Source: Sphagnum magellanicum
Taxonomy: Eukaryota > Streptophyta > Sphagnopsida > Sphagnales > Sphagnaceae
Reading direction: 5' to 3'
Assembly (NCBI GenBank): GCA_021904315.1
Contig: CM038907.1
Coordinates: 27,845,223 to 27,909,222 of the forward strand
Length of the DNA stretch: 64,000 nt
Shown in pieces: positions 12,420 to 25,483 of this stretch; within the stretch, counting starts at the first letter, position 1; each line of letters opens with the position of its first letter. The notes below the pieces were generated by a model. That model was given only the letters and a program-made list of their open reading frames with translations, did no database searches and was not told the origin of the DNA. Both the position numbers and the translations under genes were made by a program.

Positions 12420-15400
12420 ATGGCAAGTATGGGCAGAAGCAGCAGCAGTAGCACACGCAGTTTGTATTCCGGTATTCTTCCAGGTGCACAGGGGAAACAA
12501 GACAGAGAGCTCTACCTGTTGCTGGAACCTGCAGCTGGATCCAAAGATAGCTTCTCGCAGCCGCAGCAGCAGCCGTTTCTGGAGAATATTGACGAGGATT
12601 ACCCCATGTTGATGCCCACGTATCCAGCTCCAGAAACACCTCAGGAGCCTATGGAGTTTTTGTCTCGCTCATGGAGTATCTCGTCTGTAGAAATAGCTCG
12701 AGCTCTTGCTCCTCCTCCTCCTGTATCTCAGCTTACAGGAACAGCAGGGCATCAGCTGCAGCAGCACTCCTTTCATCATTCTTCTTCGGTGGATGACCCT
12801 ATTCTGGAAACTGCACCCTTCACGTTCGCCTCCTCTATGACCTCTCAGTTAGTGATGGAGCGCATCATGACTCCTGGAGCTGTAAGTCTCCCCTCCACTC
12901 TCCTCTTTCCCATTCCAGCATTAGCAACAACAGACAAAATCATCTGTGGTGATGGCTCTGCACATAGGTGAAGAGCAAAAACTCCATCACCATCATGACA
13001 GTTGTTCCATCATCATCATCTGCAGTCTTCTTTGGCTGAGTCAGTTGAGGCCTCCTTCTCCTCCTCCTCATGTATCTGTTTTTTTCCTGGCAGGAGCTTT
13101 CACCATTTACTTCACACAGGAATTCGCACAGCAGTGGAACAACATTGGGGTCAACAAGCCCTCGTCGGTCTCCTCGCCATATAGACGACTATAAGGTATA
13201 TATAACTTGCATCTGTGTACGCAAGGAATCGTTTTGTTCTGTTTCTTCTGTTTCTACATTTTTGGTTTCAGGTTTGAGAAGAAAGCAAATTATACACACC
13301 CAAAGGAGCTGAGGAAAACTCTGCAGCTGTTGCCATTTGTAAAATGGTGCATAGAGACGTCTACTCTTCTCAGTATTTCCCAGCAATGAAACCCTACCAG
13401 TGGTGGTCTTCTGGGGTGTAGTTCTTCTTGCCTGTGCAGACACAGCTAGAGACCTTTTTGCCCAGTGTTCACACTGACTAAGCAGATTGACCCACTTCAC
13501 CAGTGGTTGCAGGGGCACCCATAATGGGCTTCTCTTGCTATTTGAAAAGCAGCCCATTATGGGTGATCATGGTTACTGAGGCACTGATGGACCATCAAAG
13601 ATACTTTGCAAGCTTAGAGGGCATTCATTATTGAGCACTCTCAAGTGCTTTGAACTTTCTAACAATGTGCAAGTATGCATATGGCTTCAGGCCAGAACTA
13701 GCTTTTACCAGACAACATGTGTTGTTCTTGTCTCATAAAACTATTGTTTGGGTTTGAATGGAATTTGTAGTTCCAAAGAAGCTTCAGCATGGTCCGGACA
13801 CCATTAAGGGGGAAGTCAATGGGACGCTGGATCAAAGACCTGAAAGAGAAGCGGAAAGAAGCAAATCGCTCTCAAAATGCACAAGTTCATGCAGCTGTTA
13901 CAGTTGCTGGTGTAGCATCAGCAATTGCTGCAGTTACTGCTGCCACAGCAGCATCTTCATCAGAGGACTCATCCTCCAAGATATCCATGGCAGTTGCTTC
14001 GGCTGCTGCTTTGGTTGCTGCTCAATGTGTGGAAGTGGCAGAGAGTATGGGTGCAGATCGTGAGCACATGGCTGCTATTGTTAGCTCTGCTGTTAATGTG
14101 CGGACTGCTGGTGATATCATGACCCTCACAGCTTCAGCTGCCACTGGTGAGTGCTCCATCAATTAGGTTTCACTTCTTTTTTGTCTTATACTGCTATTAT
14201 ACAGGTGGCTTTATATCCATAAGCGCTCTAGCCATCATTTTATCAAGTTTGCTTGGTCTCCATGCTGGATTACAATGATATTTTTTCTTGAAAGCCTACT
14301 TTGAGAGTCTAAACCTGTTTTTCCCAGCCAGAATGACTCATAATTTCTTTGCATGTAGCACTAAGGGGCGCAGCAACCCTTAAGGCAAGGACAACCAAAG
14401 ACTCACGGAGCCTTGCAGCAGTGACACCTTATGACCGGGGATCACATGGTCAATCTATTAGCTTCAGTGGAGAGCTGATGGTAGATGATATTGAGTCAGA
14501 GATGAGCTGTCAAGAGCATCTTGCACGGGGGGCTGAGTTTCTCAAGCGTTCAAAGAAAGGTAATAGAAGAATCTCAGAAGGTGGATAGGTTATTCTGTGT
14601 CACTTGAGTTAAGACTCTCATTCCAAGATCTTTAATTGAAGTTTGGTATGGAAGTCTGGTTAACTGGGTGCAGGCAGTTTCTTTAAATCTGTCAGTATTG
14701 TGTGTGAAAATGAAGAGCCTGACAGCAGTCTCTGTTTGGAAGTGAACAGGAGAATTGCAGTGGAGAGTTTTGTTTGTATATGTCAACAAGCTAGGCCAGG
14801 TACAGTCTTTCACCACTTCCTTGGTTTCATGTGGGCTGCTCCTAAAGGGGAACATTGCTGTTGTTGTTGAAACCCTATAGTATTCAGAACAACACTCATG
14901 AGACTTCATTGACTGCTGGGTGCAAGCATCTCTATCCCAGAACAGCAATATCAAAAATCATGTCACTTCTACGGTGCCCCTCCCCCCAGTGGATTGCAGT
15001 AGGTTGTCACTAATCACACTGTGCATCTGGGTACAACAGTGGTTGAAAAGGCAGTAAGAATTAACCTAGTTTCAGCATCACTCTGAAGCAAAGTGTTTGT
15101 TCATAGGGTTCAATCATTGTTGAATTTTATTTTTCAAACACATTCTAGGTAAGTTCCTAAATGAAATAGTCCGTAGCTGTGGGAAGGAAACAAACATTGG
15201 TAGAAAAGTCTGGTTTTAGTCTACCTCTGGCAGGATGGGAGGACTGTTCCTTACTTTGGTATCAGGCTGAAGTTCGACTTCTTGTTTTGAGGAAGAGGGT
15301 CCTCTCGTATGCAGTTGAGTTCTTGTCTTTGTGGATGTGATTATGCTAAATAATAGATCATCATCTTGTTTGATAGTGTCCTTGCAAATGCTTTTGCAGT

Positions 15401-16060
15401 TAGTTGATAAGTTTTTAGGATTTGTTCCCTTTGGGTACCCTATATGTTACAACATGAGTTTATTAATTTGTTATGGTGACACTGGGTCAGTGTATGGACA
15501 GAGTATGGGAACTCTCTTAACACTCTCTTGCTGATGGTGGGGCATGTCAGGTGACAGTGAAGGTACAAAGCAAGCACATGGGAGGAGCTTATAAGAAAAA
15601 CAAGAAGAGTATGTCTCCTTTGTGAAGGATTTCTGTTTGTTACAATTCACACCAGGCATATTTAAGATGTCAGTAGGATCCTTCTGCTTGAGAGTGGTCA
15701 AGGGTTTAGGGTACTGAAACTTCTAAAATGTTCCTGCTGTAGTTTTGTGAGAGACACTCAGAAGCACTCCCTCCTGCAGGTACATTGCTACAAGTGTATC
15801 CAGACATACCAGCCTGGCCTGGTAGAAATCTGCTGGAGAACAGTGAGAAGCGTCGCTACTTTGCACTTAAGACTAGTAGTGGAGATATGGAGTTTGAGTG
15901 CAAGAATGCAGCAGTGCACCAGCTATGGACAACAGGAATTGCTTGTCTTCTCTATATGCCAGACCGACATCAGCAACGATGTTCAAGGTTTGCCTATGGG
16001 ACTTCAGAGGGTGATATGGTACACTTGTCTCCACATCTGGCTCATAAACTGACTCTCTAG
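12420..16060 (+). CDS. VAN3-binding / FORKED-like protein (auxin canalisation domain plus PH-like domain)
   Basis: Six exons rebuilt by hand: 12420-12881, 13094-13195, 13771-14146, 14359-14559, 14674-14799, 15780-16060; all junctions are GT-AG and the phases agree (1548 nt, 515 aa). Exon 1 has the family motif [20 protein letters not shown] followed by EIARAL. Exon 2 ends SPRHIDDYK. Exon 3 carries [13 protein letters not shown] and [20 protein letters not shown], then AGDIMTL. The 3/4 junction restores [12 protein letters not shown]. Exons 5-6 give the PH-like region, ending [14 protein letters not shown] and then RRYFALKT and MEFECKN. Known for the family: these proteins bind the ARF-GAP VAN3/SFC through the N-terminal domain and phosphoinositides through the PH domain, and act at the trans-Golgi in auxin transport and vein patterning. 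Exon 5 (about residues 381-423) is unlike the family consensus I remember but is the only phase-compatible exon I found there. The start is the first ATG of the conserved frame, after a CAA-rich leader. A C-terminal tail of about 40 residues after the PH-like region is not recognised. Confidence 0.9.
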
Positions 16061-17663
16061 ATGCAGATATCTCTTGTAAAGCACATATGTGCCTTGTAAA
16101 AACAATCTTGCATTGGAATCAATGGTAACTTTCTTCTTGCATTTTGATCCACAAAGACTATGGGCTTACATTTAAGCTCCTCATCATGGAGATTCATTGA
16201 GGAATTTTTTGGGGGGCGGGGGGGGGCGTGGTTCATCAAGTCTTTTTCTATAGTGGTTTGTTCTAATGGTAAGGAGGGATGCTGTACATAACAATATGCC
16301 TAGGACACAGGATGAGGGATCAAAGAGGGAAAAATGCCCAACAAGTTTAGAGCATTGCTAATGCATTGCTGCCATAATGACCAAATTTTGGTTTTTGTCA
16401 GGACAATGCGTCATTTGTGCATGTGTTTAGCCCCTTAATGCATCTCCTGACATTGTATGTGTTCAGAAATTAAGGTTAATGGAATCACTATGAAAACAGG
16501 AGTGCTGTAAAGATGTGCTGAGAGGTGTTTCTTTTGCTTTCAGACATGAGAAGTATAGTTGACATGCTAGAAGAATGAGAAGTTCATGCTATTCCTCATC
16601 CATTTTTAATGATATAATCCATTGGTAAAAATGCTTTAAGTATGCCTTCGATAAGGATAGTGACAAAGATTGCATTAAACAAAAACAATATTTTCAGTTG
16701 GTAATCATTAAAATGGATCCAAGTGGGTGAGACTTTCATAGTCTCTCACTTATTACCATGAGCTTTTTCCATTAGAATGGACAGGGAGGGGAAAATTTTA
16801 TGATTGAATTTTGGACATGAAAATACCAGTGCAGACACAAATACGGGAGCACTGCAGGAGATGCTCCATGTACAAATATTTTTATGATGTTAAATGCACG
16901 TTTTAACCTAAATTGAGACTACAAAGCAAAGACTGTCATGCTGTGACAAGGTCCTTAAAAGACCAAGGTGATGATAGATATCCAAACAAATTCAACTGTT
17001 TTATTGTTGCAGCTGTGAACATGGTGAAATGCTAGACATATTAATGAAAGAAGTTCCTTGATTTCAATTGTTAATTAAACTTATTTCCAAGTGTTGGTGC
17101 AACGTTTGAGTACAGGTATATATGATAGTTCTCAACCATATCAGCAACCAACAAATGACTAAATAGGTGAATCATTTTGAGATTTGTGTATTAGTTGTTG
17201 GGCTACCGCAGGTAATCAAAATCATTATGTCACACTACCTTAGATTATCAAAGGCTATGATGTGCATCACACAGTGATTATCAGTGACAATGATTGCACA
17301 TTGCTCAACCTTCATTATGCTCAATCCTAAGCTCATTCTCATCTAGAGCACAACCCATTTATTCAACTAACTGGAAAGTGTCATAAGACATCTGAACCTA
17401 AATCTTATGTGCAATGGTGAAACTAGAGAGACACAGCATGATTTGTGGGAGGATGTTACGAGTAAAAATGAGGGCAGTTTTATTAACCTTCGTGTAAGGA
17501 AAAATGAGCTACCTTTTAATTCCAACAAATCAATGGAGTTCCCCTCTACTTGATAGAGGAGAGACCAAATGGACAAGGGGTAAATACTGAACAAACCACA
17601 ACCTGATTACAGCCTTGTGTTCAGTGCTTATCTGTTCACAATAATGAATAGAGAGAGAGAGCA
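16061..17663. other. Intergenic space between convergent genes
   Basis: About 1.6 kb separates the stop codons of the two convergent genes and should hold both 3' untranslated regions. A G-rich stretch lies at 16209-16227. No ORF with recognisable content was seen on either strand. Confidence 0.5.
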
Positions 17664-20600
17664 TCATGGGCTATATAGCTCAAGATCCAAAGGTGGAAGA
17701 CTTGCTGTATGCTGCTGTACACTCCAAATCTCACGAAGCAACGCCTTGGCATCCTCCTTAGCCTACAGACGCACACAGATTAGTTTCAAAGATGATGTGT
17801 CCCTAGAAAAAGGTTCTCTGGAAGTAATTTTGGGTTCAGCAGCACCATTTGTAGGTATGATCCACAAATTCCAAAAGAAAAAAACAGCCCCTCTTGAGAT
17901 TGAAGACAAACAGGAATTCACAATTTTTGTCTTAAAAGAAAGCCAGGTTCTGCACTGTTGCAGGTGTAGGTACAAAGGGTCTTTTTTTTCATTTTATAGC
18001 AAATTCCCAATGAACAGCCAACCTCAGACACATCTTTGGCTTTAAAACTATAACATGTATGACTTTCTGACCCCCCAAAAAAAGAAAACAATACAAAACA
18101 GTTTCAAACTCCTTCTTGTTCTGCAAACAATGTGCATGGAAAACAAGCTCTTGATGAAGCTTTTACATGCATTAGCTCCTGAGGATCCTACAATGAACAG
18201 ACATTTGAGGTATAAGAGTTAAGAATCTTACCGGGCCACCATGATCAAGCAATTGGTCACAGAACTTCTCCGCCTCCTCTAGGGAGCCCTGATTCTTACA
18301 ATAGTTGGCAAGAAAAAGAAGTGCATCCACAAAATCCTGGCCCTCATTTTGATCTGCCTCCATCCTCTTCAAATTCTTTCTATAGTAATAGGCAGCCTGG
18401 TCAGCCTGCCCTAGGCTCTCATGGAGCTTCGCAAGCTTGTGAAGAGCAATACCCTCTCTATCACTGTTACTCACAGCACGTCTATAACATCGGATAGCAG
18501 CATCATGCATATTTAGTTGCTCTGTTTCGTAGCATTGTCCCATTGCACACCACATTCGAGCATCATGAGGTCTCAATTGTGTTGCATGTCTGTAGTAGTA
18601 GAGAGCATAGTAAGGCATTGCCAAAATTTCATAAGTTTGCCCCAACCCATACCATGCACGATAATCCCGAGGATTGATATCAACAGCCCGTCGATATGCA
18701 TCAATTGCCGCTGGTGTATTCTTCATTTCCACGTACTCATGGCCCATTAAGGTCCATGCTGACAAATACCTCCGGTTCAGTCGCAATGCACGCTTGAAGT
18801 ACAGCACTGCCTTCTCATGCTGTGCCTTTAAGCTGTAGTAGTTTCCAATGATGCAACAAGTCTCAGGTCGGTATTTGTCCGTAAGGACAGATTTGTGAGC
18901 TAGATGGCTTAGTGCCGCAAAACACTCCTTCACATATAGTATGTTTGAGTATGTGTCCATACCTGGCAATTGCAAAAATATAAGAACTCCATTCTCTCTC
19001 TCCAGATAAGAATAAGACAAACATGGGAACAACAGATTTCATCTGCTGTCCTGAGATAAAATGATTGGGCAAGACATCATTCCTGGGTTCATCAGATGCC
19101 AGCACTCTACACTGTGACCCAGACTAACAATATGCTCTTGCGAATCATATGGAAAGGAGTCAGATGGAAAAAACCTTCTAGGCGATAGGGATCACTTCGA
19201 AGAAGCTCTTCAAAAAGGCCTTCTGCCTCATCGAAGTCACGAAGATTATAGTGGGCGGTTGCTGTTTGAGCCAATATGTGGTCACTATGAGGAAACAAGG
19301 GATGGAGGGTTCGATATAGTGTCAATGCATCAGAGTTTTGTTGCAGATCAAGGTAGACACTAGCCAAAAAGAAGGAACGCATCCAGTGGTTCTTCAAATT
19401 TAGAGTGGTCAATATGTCATGATCTGTACACAAAGCCTATAGCAGGATTCAGGATTTGGGTTTTAACACTTCACTCTTGGTCATGAAACCAAAACAAAAC
19501 CTTGTAACAGTATAAAACTTGAAAGACTCTGGGATGTATCATTTGAATTCACACGTGTTCTTGTTGTATAGTTTAGATTCAGAACTCTGACCTGGAGTTC
19601 AAGCCAAGCACTCCAGTTCCAAGGATAAGCATTGACCGATGCACATAGCACTGTTCGAGCATCAGCCTTCCGCTGTTGGTCATGCAGTACTACTCCATAC
19701 AAATAGCTGCCAAAGGCATCCAATGCTCCCTTTGAGTAAAGAGCAAAGAGTTCTTGTTCCAACCCAGCAAGTTCTGGGTTCACTGCATCACTTCTTCCCA
19801 ATGGACCTGCCAATTCAATGATCTCCTCCTCCTTTCTCTTCTCTCCTGCCTAGAAGCAAAATATTTCTCAGTTGTCGGTATCCATGGACAGAAAATGGTT
19901 CAGACAGTAACTTATATAGAGCCAGTTGCCAAGATATATAGCCATAATGCTGATGGGATCCCCATAAGCATCACCATTTATTTCAAAGGGAGACCACTTT
20001 TGTACAACCAATCTGTATACCAGATGAAGCCTCATTTGTGATAGAAAAATCCAAACAATCTGCAGATCCCATGAGCCTGGATAACTTTAAAATCCTTCTT
20101 CAAAAGCATAAGTGGTTTCAGTTCAGCTTGCTTTGAACTTTGACAACTTGAGACATGGAAAGAGCCCATATTCAAAACCAATGCAGAATGTAGGTTGCAG
20201 ATTCCATCCAAAGTTTGAGTCTAATCTATTAAGACAATGTTCAACCTACTGCTTTACATACCAGAGAGATGGCACCTGCCATGGTTTTTTGCAGTTTAGT
20301 AGTGTCCATTCTAAACCCTAAACCTTCTGAAAGCTAGCCTGACATAGCTCTCTGCGTTGCATTTCTGGCGAGCTAAATGTGTCACACAACCTAGGTCAAA
20401 CCTGCAGATTTTCATAATGAGATTGATATCATTGGCATGCAAACAGAAAAAAAATCTTACCAGATATGTGGCATAGCATCGGAGAAAAAATGCCTTCTTG
20501 TGTGTTGACCCTTGCAATGCATGTGCTGCTCGCCTGTATTCTCGCATATCGAAGAAAGCTTTCGCCAGCAGTAAAAGATCATCATCTTCTTCTTCCTCGT

Positions 20601-21187
20601 CATCTGCCTCTTGCATATACCTTGAACCAGAATATCCAGTACCCACTTGTGTAGCACTGTCTTTTTGCCGAGAAGGTCTCTTTAGCTTTGATTTCTCAGA
20701 CTCAGAAGAAGCAGCAGCAGCTGAACAGGGGCCTGCATTACTACTGCTCTTTTCTTCTGGCAGCCCAACTAACTGCTCAGCAGCCCTGTCCAGAGCACAG
20801 TCAAAAAATGTTTAGTTCTTTCATGCGTTCTCCAATACTGCTGGAAGGGCAGGAGCTTCAGCATGTGGAATAGTGAACTACAGGATAGACCTCAGTACCC
20901 AAAAGAAAAAAGAGAGACAGAGACAGAGACAGAGACGAGACAAAGGAGGAGGACCCACCAGCTGAAAAATGAGCATGACCTATATATACACAAACAATAA
21001 AGGATTAGGGTGAAGAAGAAGAAGCTGGATTGATTTGCCCAAAAAGAAAAGAGCAGCAGCAGCAGCAGCAACAACAACATTACCATTTCGCAGCAGTGTA
21101 GAGACCTCGATCTCGAAGATGACGGATAGCATGTCGGAGCTCAACACGGTGGGCTGCTGCACTCCAACCCCCACCCACTGTCGCCAT
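17664..21187 (-). CDS. APC8: Anaphase-promoting complex subunit 8 (CDC23)
   Basis: Six exons in transcript order: 21187-21084, 20785-20461, 19849-19592, 19436-19175, 18962-18232, 17762-17664 (1779 nt, 592 aa, all GT-AG). Phases close exactly: the exon 1/2 junction recreates [12 protein letters not shown] and the exon 4/5 junction gives [17 protein letters not shown], both close to plant APC8. Exon 5 encodes a run of tetratricopeptide repeats, including [36 protein letters not shown] and [12 protein letters not shown]. The last exon ends [12 protein letters not shown] then [11 protein letters not shown], a form of the family C-terminus. Length fits the ~580 aa I recall for Arabidopsis. Known role: a TPR scaffold subunit of the nuclear APC/C ubiquitin ligase that helps bind co-activator and drives degradation of cyclins and securin. 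The exon 4 donor (GTTTTT) is weak. An acidic, low-complexity stretch ([11 protein letters not shown]) lies in exon 2, about residues 89-99. Confidence 0.94.
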
Positions 21188-21745
21188 GCGAAGGTGTGAG
21201 AAGAGATTCAGCCATTGTACACCTCCTCACCCATCATTTCCCCAAACCCACACTCAAAACTTCCAAATCTCCCTTGAGCTTCCCCTTCTTTCCCAAACCC
21301 ACACTCAAAACTTCCTAATCTCCCTTGAGCTTCCCGTTCCTTCCTTCCTTCCTTCCTTGGAACAAACAACGCAACCCACTAGGTATACACATGCCAAAAA
21401 AACCAACCAAACAAAACACACCTACCAAAATGTTATTCAGCTTTCAAACCAAAGCGAAATCTGGCCACAACAATTAATAGAAATTTGAGTATTTGGAACA
21501 CAACGACAACAGCAACAACAACAGCATCTCTTCTTCCACTTCTTTTCTTCCCAAAAACCGAGATTTCAGCCCAACCCAACCCAGTTCAAAAATAAGCGCG
21601 CGAGAAACTACTGATGCAAAAGGGCGGAAAGTTGCAGCAGAGTGCAAGAGTGATTTTTATGGCTGAAAATTTGGGCACCCCCTCAAACAGTGCATGTTTT
21701 GAATCAACACCAGCAACAAAGGGCATTGGATGCAAAGATTTTCTT
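21188..21745 (-). promoter_or_regulatory. Probable leader and proximal promoter of APC8
   Basis: C/A-rich on the plus strand (T/G-rich on the APC8 strand) directly upstream of the APC8 start codon. It contains a 51 bp tandem duplication (21239-21336) followed by a CCTT run (about 21336-21357). No TATA box was clear. Confidence 0.35.
21239..21336. repeat. 51 bp tandem duplication in the APC8 upstream region
   Basis: Two near-identical units begin at 21241 and 21292 with CCCAAACCCACACTCAAAAC and end with CTCCCTTGAGCTTCCC. They differ at only a few bases, so the duplication is young. Confidence 0.8.
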
Positions 21746-22330
21746 CATCTGCCAAAAGATCATGATAGGTATGCAAAAAAAATCTTCATATAGCAAAAAT
21801 CATATGCAACGATCTTCAATACCAAAGATTGATCATATGCAATAGATCTCAAATGCCAAAGATAGATCATATGCAATCTTCAATGCCAAAGATTGATCAT
21901 GCGCAGTAGATCTCCAATGCCAAAGATTGATCATGCGCAGTAGATCTTCATATGCCAAAGATTGATCACATGCAATAGATCTCCATATGCCAAAGATTGA
22001 TCATATGCAATAGATCTTCATATTCCAAAGATTGATCATATGCAATAGATCTTCAATGCCAAAGATTGATCATATGCAATAGAGCTTCATATTCCAAAGA
22101 TTGATCATATGCAATAGATCTTCAATGCCAAAGATTGATCATATGCAATAGATCTTCATATTCCAAAGATTGATCATATGCAAATAGATCTTCAAATGCC
22201 AAAGATAGATCATATGCAATAGATCTTCATGTGCCAAAGATTGATCATATGCAATAGATCTTCATAAAATGCCAAAGATTGATCATACGAAATAGATCTT
22301 CACAGATCTTCCTATGGGAAAGACCATATG
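21746..22330. repeat. Minisatellite, 34-35 bp unit, about 14 clear copies
   Basis: The core AAAGATTGATCATATGC recurs from 21823 to 22274, followed in most units by AATAGATCTTCA and then ATGCC or TATTCC. Spacing averages 34.7 bp. Two alternating variants (ATGCC and TATTCC) in the middle of the array suggest higher-order duplication of a two-unit block. The unit contains three six-base palindromes (TGATCA, CATATG, AGATCT). Degenerate units trail off at both ends. It lies about 560 bp upstream of the APC8 start codon. Confidence 0.9.
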
Positions 22331-22617
22331 CAAAGATGATCTTCAAATGCCCAAGATCTTCTTCATGGTTTCGCTATTGGGAGAGATCCCAAACTTTGAA
22401 TATTTGGGTAGGTACTATGAAGCATGAAATTTTGAATTGTAGTAGTAGGGTATAAGAAGGCCAAGGGGTGAGAGTTATTTCCAAAATGTGAGGAGAGATG
22501 AATCTCGCTAGGGGACGTCAAATTTTGAAAATGTTTAGGGAGAGATTTCGAGTCCATCCTCACATTTTAGGAATGTCCCTCATAAAGCACAAGGCAAATG
22601 TTAGATAATGAGGCACT

Positions 22618-22660
22618 AGGAGAGAGAGAGAGAGAGAGACACACACACACACACACACAC
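22618..22660. repeat. GA and CA microsatellites
   Basis: An AG run passes directly into a CA run. Confidence 0.85.
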
Positions 22661-22949
22661 CTTACGCCTATAAGAGGCCTATGTTGGTTTAAGGGGTCTC
22701 ACACAAGGAAGGAGTAAGGTGCCTCAAAGTTCTTGATGGAGATAAATTATTTAATGTGTAGAAGGTAAGGTAAAACCACCCATCACTGAACACCCATGGT
22801 TTAGCAAACAACTAGGGAGTTCAAAAGATGGGTTACCCTAAAATTGGATGACAAATTCTTGAAACTTGTGGTTGGCGGTTTCTAAATCTTTTGTTCAGAA
22901 ATGTTGGCTTTTGTGTTCATGGATGGGCTTCAAAACTCCCATATGCCAA

Positions 22950-23795
22950 AATGGGTAAATTATTCCTCATAGTTGTCAAGTTTTTCACTTTTGAAAGGGC
23001 AAATTGTGCAAAATGCATATGTGCTTTCATTATAAATGAAATTATTTCAAATAAAAGTCCACATTGTTTGGTAATAGGCTATTTTTCATAGTTGTCAATT
23101 TTGAAAGGGCAAATTGCACTAGGGTAAACTGAATCATCATCAAACACCTGCTTATGACTGAACATTTATTTGTATTTCATCATTTGTGCTTCAGTTTGAG
23201 TGATTTAAAATGTTATGGGAGCACTATTTCAAGCTTTCGAAATCATCTTTGAAGTGCAAAGGAAAAAAAGTAATGAAAAAATAACAAGAAAAAAAATAAG
23301 TTTTTCCAAGTTACAAAACATTTTTTTTTCCCTTCTTTTTCAACTTTCTTATTTTCAAACCTTGTAATTTTATTTTTTCTTATTCATTTTAAATGATTAA
23401 AGTGTTATAAGAATGTCACCTGAAGCTTTACAAATCATCTTTGAACTTTAATAGGAATAGAGTAAGATACAAGGAATTTTTGGGGTGTTTGAGAACCAGC
23501 CTTTGTGACATTTGATGGTTTGTTTTTATAAGTTGTTGACCCCTCTACTTTTGGGGGCTATAACTTTTTGAATTTTTTTTTTAATAATGATTTTTAGTGC
23601 ATCAAATGGGCCAATAGGAGGGGTTCAATTTTTTTTGGACATCAAAAACAACAAAGCCCTCCCCTTGGATCCAATTTGCCCTAAGCACTTAAATGTTCAA
23701 TCACCGACCAATTTACCTTAATGCATATTAAGTGCTTTCATTATAAATGAAATTATTTTGAATAAAGTCCACATTGTTTGGTAATAGGCTAGATA
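22950..23795. repeat. Local direct duplications
   Basis: A ~65 bp block with GTGCTTTCATTATAAATGAA and CCACATTGTTTGGTAATAGG occurs at about 23018-23082 and again at about 23730-23793. A second short block (CATAGTTGTCAA, GAAAGGGCAAATTG) repeats at about 22970 and 23088. No coding or LTR-type ends were recognised. Confidence 0.6.
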
Positions 23796-25387
23796 TTGTT
23801 TGTCTATGAAATTTGACATGTCCAATTATAAGATGCACCTCAATCACACATGGGGAAAACTATGTCTTCATAAGATGCCAAATTATTTTTCGAACCCCTT
23901 TATTTTGGGAGATTTTATATTATCCTTTTCAAACCCAAATGGAGATTTGTAAATGGCTACCTAAACCATTTGAACTTTCGCAATACACATTTGATGATTA
24001 AAGGTGTTTCAATGTAATTTCTTAATGTGTAGACCTATGGTGTGGGAGTTATTGAGTATTAAATAAATTTTTATTGCACATTCAACAAAATAAAAACTAA
24101 ATATTTTAGAAAAGTCAAAAAATGATCTTGGTATCGTTGGAAAGCCCTTGATGAGTGGGATTTTATGAAGGTGATTTCATCATTTTAAAACCTATGGTGT
24201 AAGATATATTAAATTTTGATTAATATAAAGATCTTGAATGGAGGCACAATTATGTAAGGATTTGTTTTTTTTATAATTAAGTTATTTGACAATAAGTATA
24301 AATAAAATTAATTGTCTATCACGTGTGTGCACATTGCAAGCCTCCAATTACATTTAATCTTTTCAACAACAACTTAAAATATGAGATTTTACATTATAAT
24401 CTTGTTACATTTGTTCCCTTCTTTTCAACCTTTCCATGTTTTAATTAAAAAAATTGTTGAAGTTATATATAGTATGGCCTTGTTTTATATTATTTTGTTT
24501 GTGTGGTTAGATTTAAGTTGGTGTCCTTTTCAATATTATTTTTCTTCATGTTTATGCATGCTAGGTTTTGTCATGATATTTTTTTATGTTCATCATAGAT
24601 TGAACAAACTCCCCCTAATCTTACATCTATTACTTTTGTTTAAAATGTTTATATCAAGGAATGAAATAAACATTCCATGGAAAAAATATTTGTTGTTATT
24701 AGACATATGTAAAAAAACACCCACACACACTTCATGAATTTACTACACATTTATAAAACAATCAAACCTTGACATTAATTAATTAATTAATTATATACCA
24801 CAACCCTAAGCAAAGAAATCATGAATCAATTAACTTTCAAACAAGTTTAATGAGACATTATCAAAGTTTGATTGAATGGGTTACTTAAACCTTTATCATT
24901 GTCCAAATGGCTCAACTCAAGTTGAACTCTCAATCACCTCAATCTACACAATTGAATCAAAGGAGGCAATTATGGTAATTTCGAAACAAACCAATGGGCT
25001 CACTTGGATTGACAAGACTCACCATAAACTAAACTCTCAAAAGGAGCATTGTTTTCCTTATAGTATGTTATGTGATTCACCATATAGGAATGGCATCCCA
25101 ATGGTTTTTCCCACCCCAAATCCCAATAAAATAATTATTCCTTCTTTTTTTTAGTTTTGACTCTCATAATTTTGGGAGGTCAAAACTTCAAAACATATCC
25201 AATTGGGGTTTGCTAATGGTTTATGTTATAGTCTATCAAGAACATAACATGAGATAGACATAAAAATGGAATTGTCATTTATCAAAAAGATTTTTTTACA
25301 CCAAAAATATGAAATTCCAACAAGTAATGGAGGAATGTTTTTTGCAATTAGAATTGGTTTGTTTGCTTTTCAACTTGAAACAAATGG

Positions 25388-25448
25388 CTTGTTGGTTTAG
25401 CTCACACTTCCTTCACTTTAAGAGGTGTTAGGTTTAGGTCTAATTGAG
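25388..25448 (+). repeat. tRNA-derived (SINE-like) head ending at a poly-C tract
   Basis: TTGTTGGTTTAGCTCACAC resembles an A box region and GTTAGGTTTAGGTCTAATT a B box. A 31-base C run begins three bases after this segment, and the two may belong together. Confidence 0.4.

Positions 25449-25450
<2 letters not shown>

Positions 25451-25481
<31 letters not shown>
25451..25481. repeat. Homopolymer of 31 C
   Basis: An uninterrupted C run (G on the other strand), flanked by GAA and AAAAG. Shorter C runs occur at 2806-2819 and 48703-48714. Confidence 0.8.

Positions 25482-25483
<2 letters not shown>

Noticed and set aside
21746-22330. CRISPR-like array
   Set aside because: Units are contiguous without unique spacers and the DNA is plant nuclear; it is a minisatellite.
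23018-23793. Short direct repeats as terminal repeats of a retroelement
   Set aside because: Only ~65 bp long, no typical end bases, no coding remnant between and other local duplications nearby.
24381-24737. 118-codon hydrophobic ORF
   Set aside because: T-rich DNA gives Phe/Leu/Ile by composition; no motif or context.
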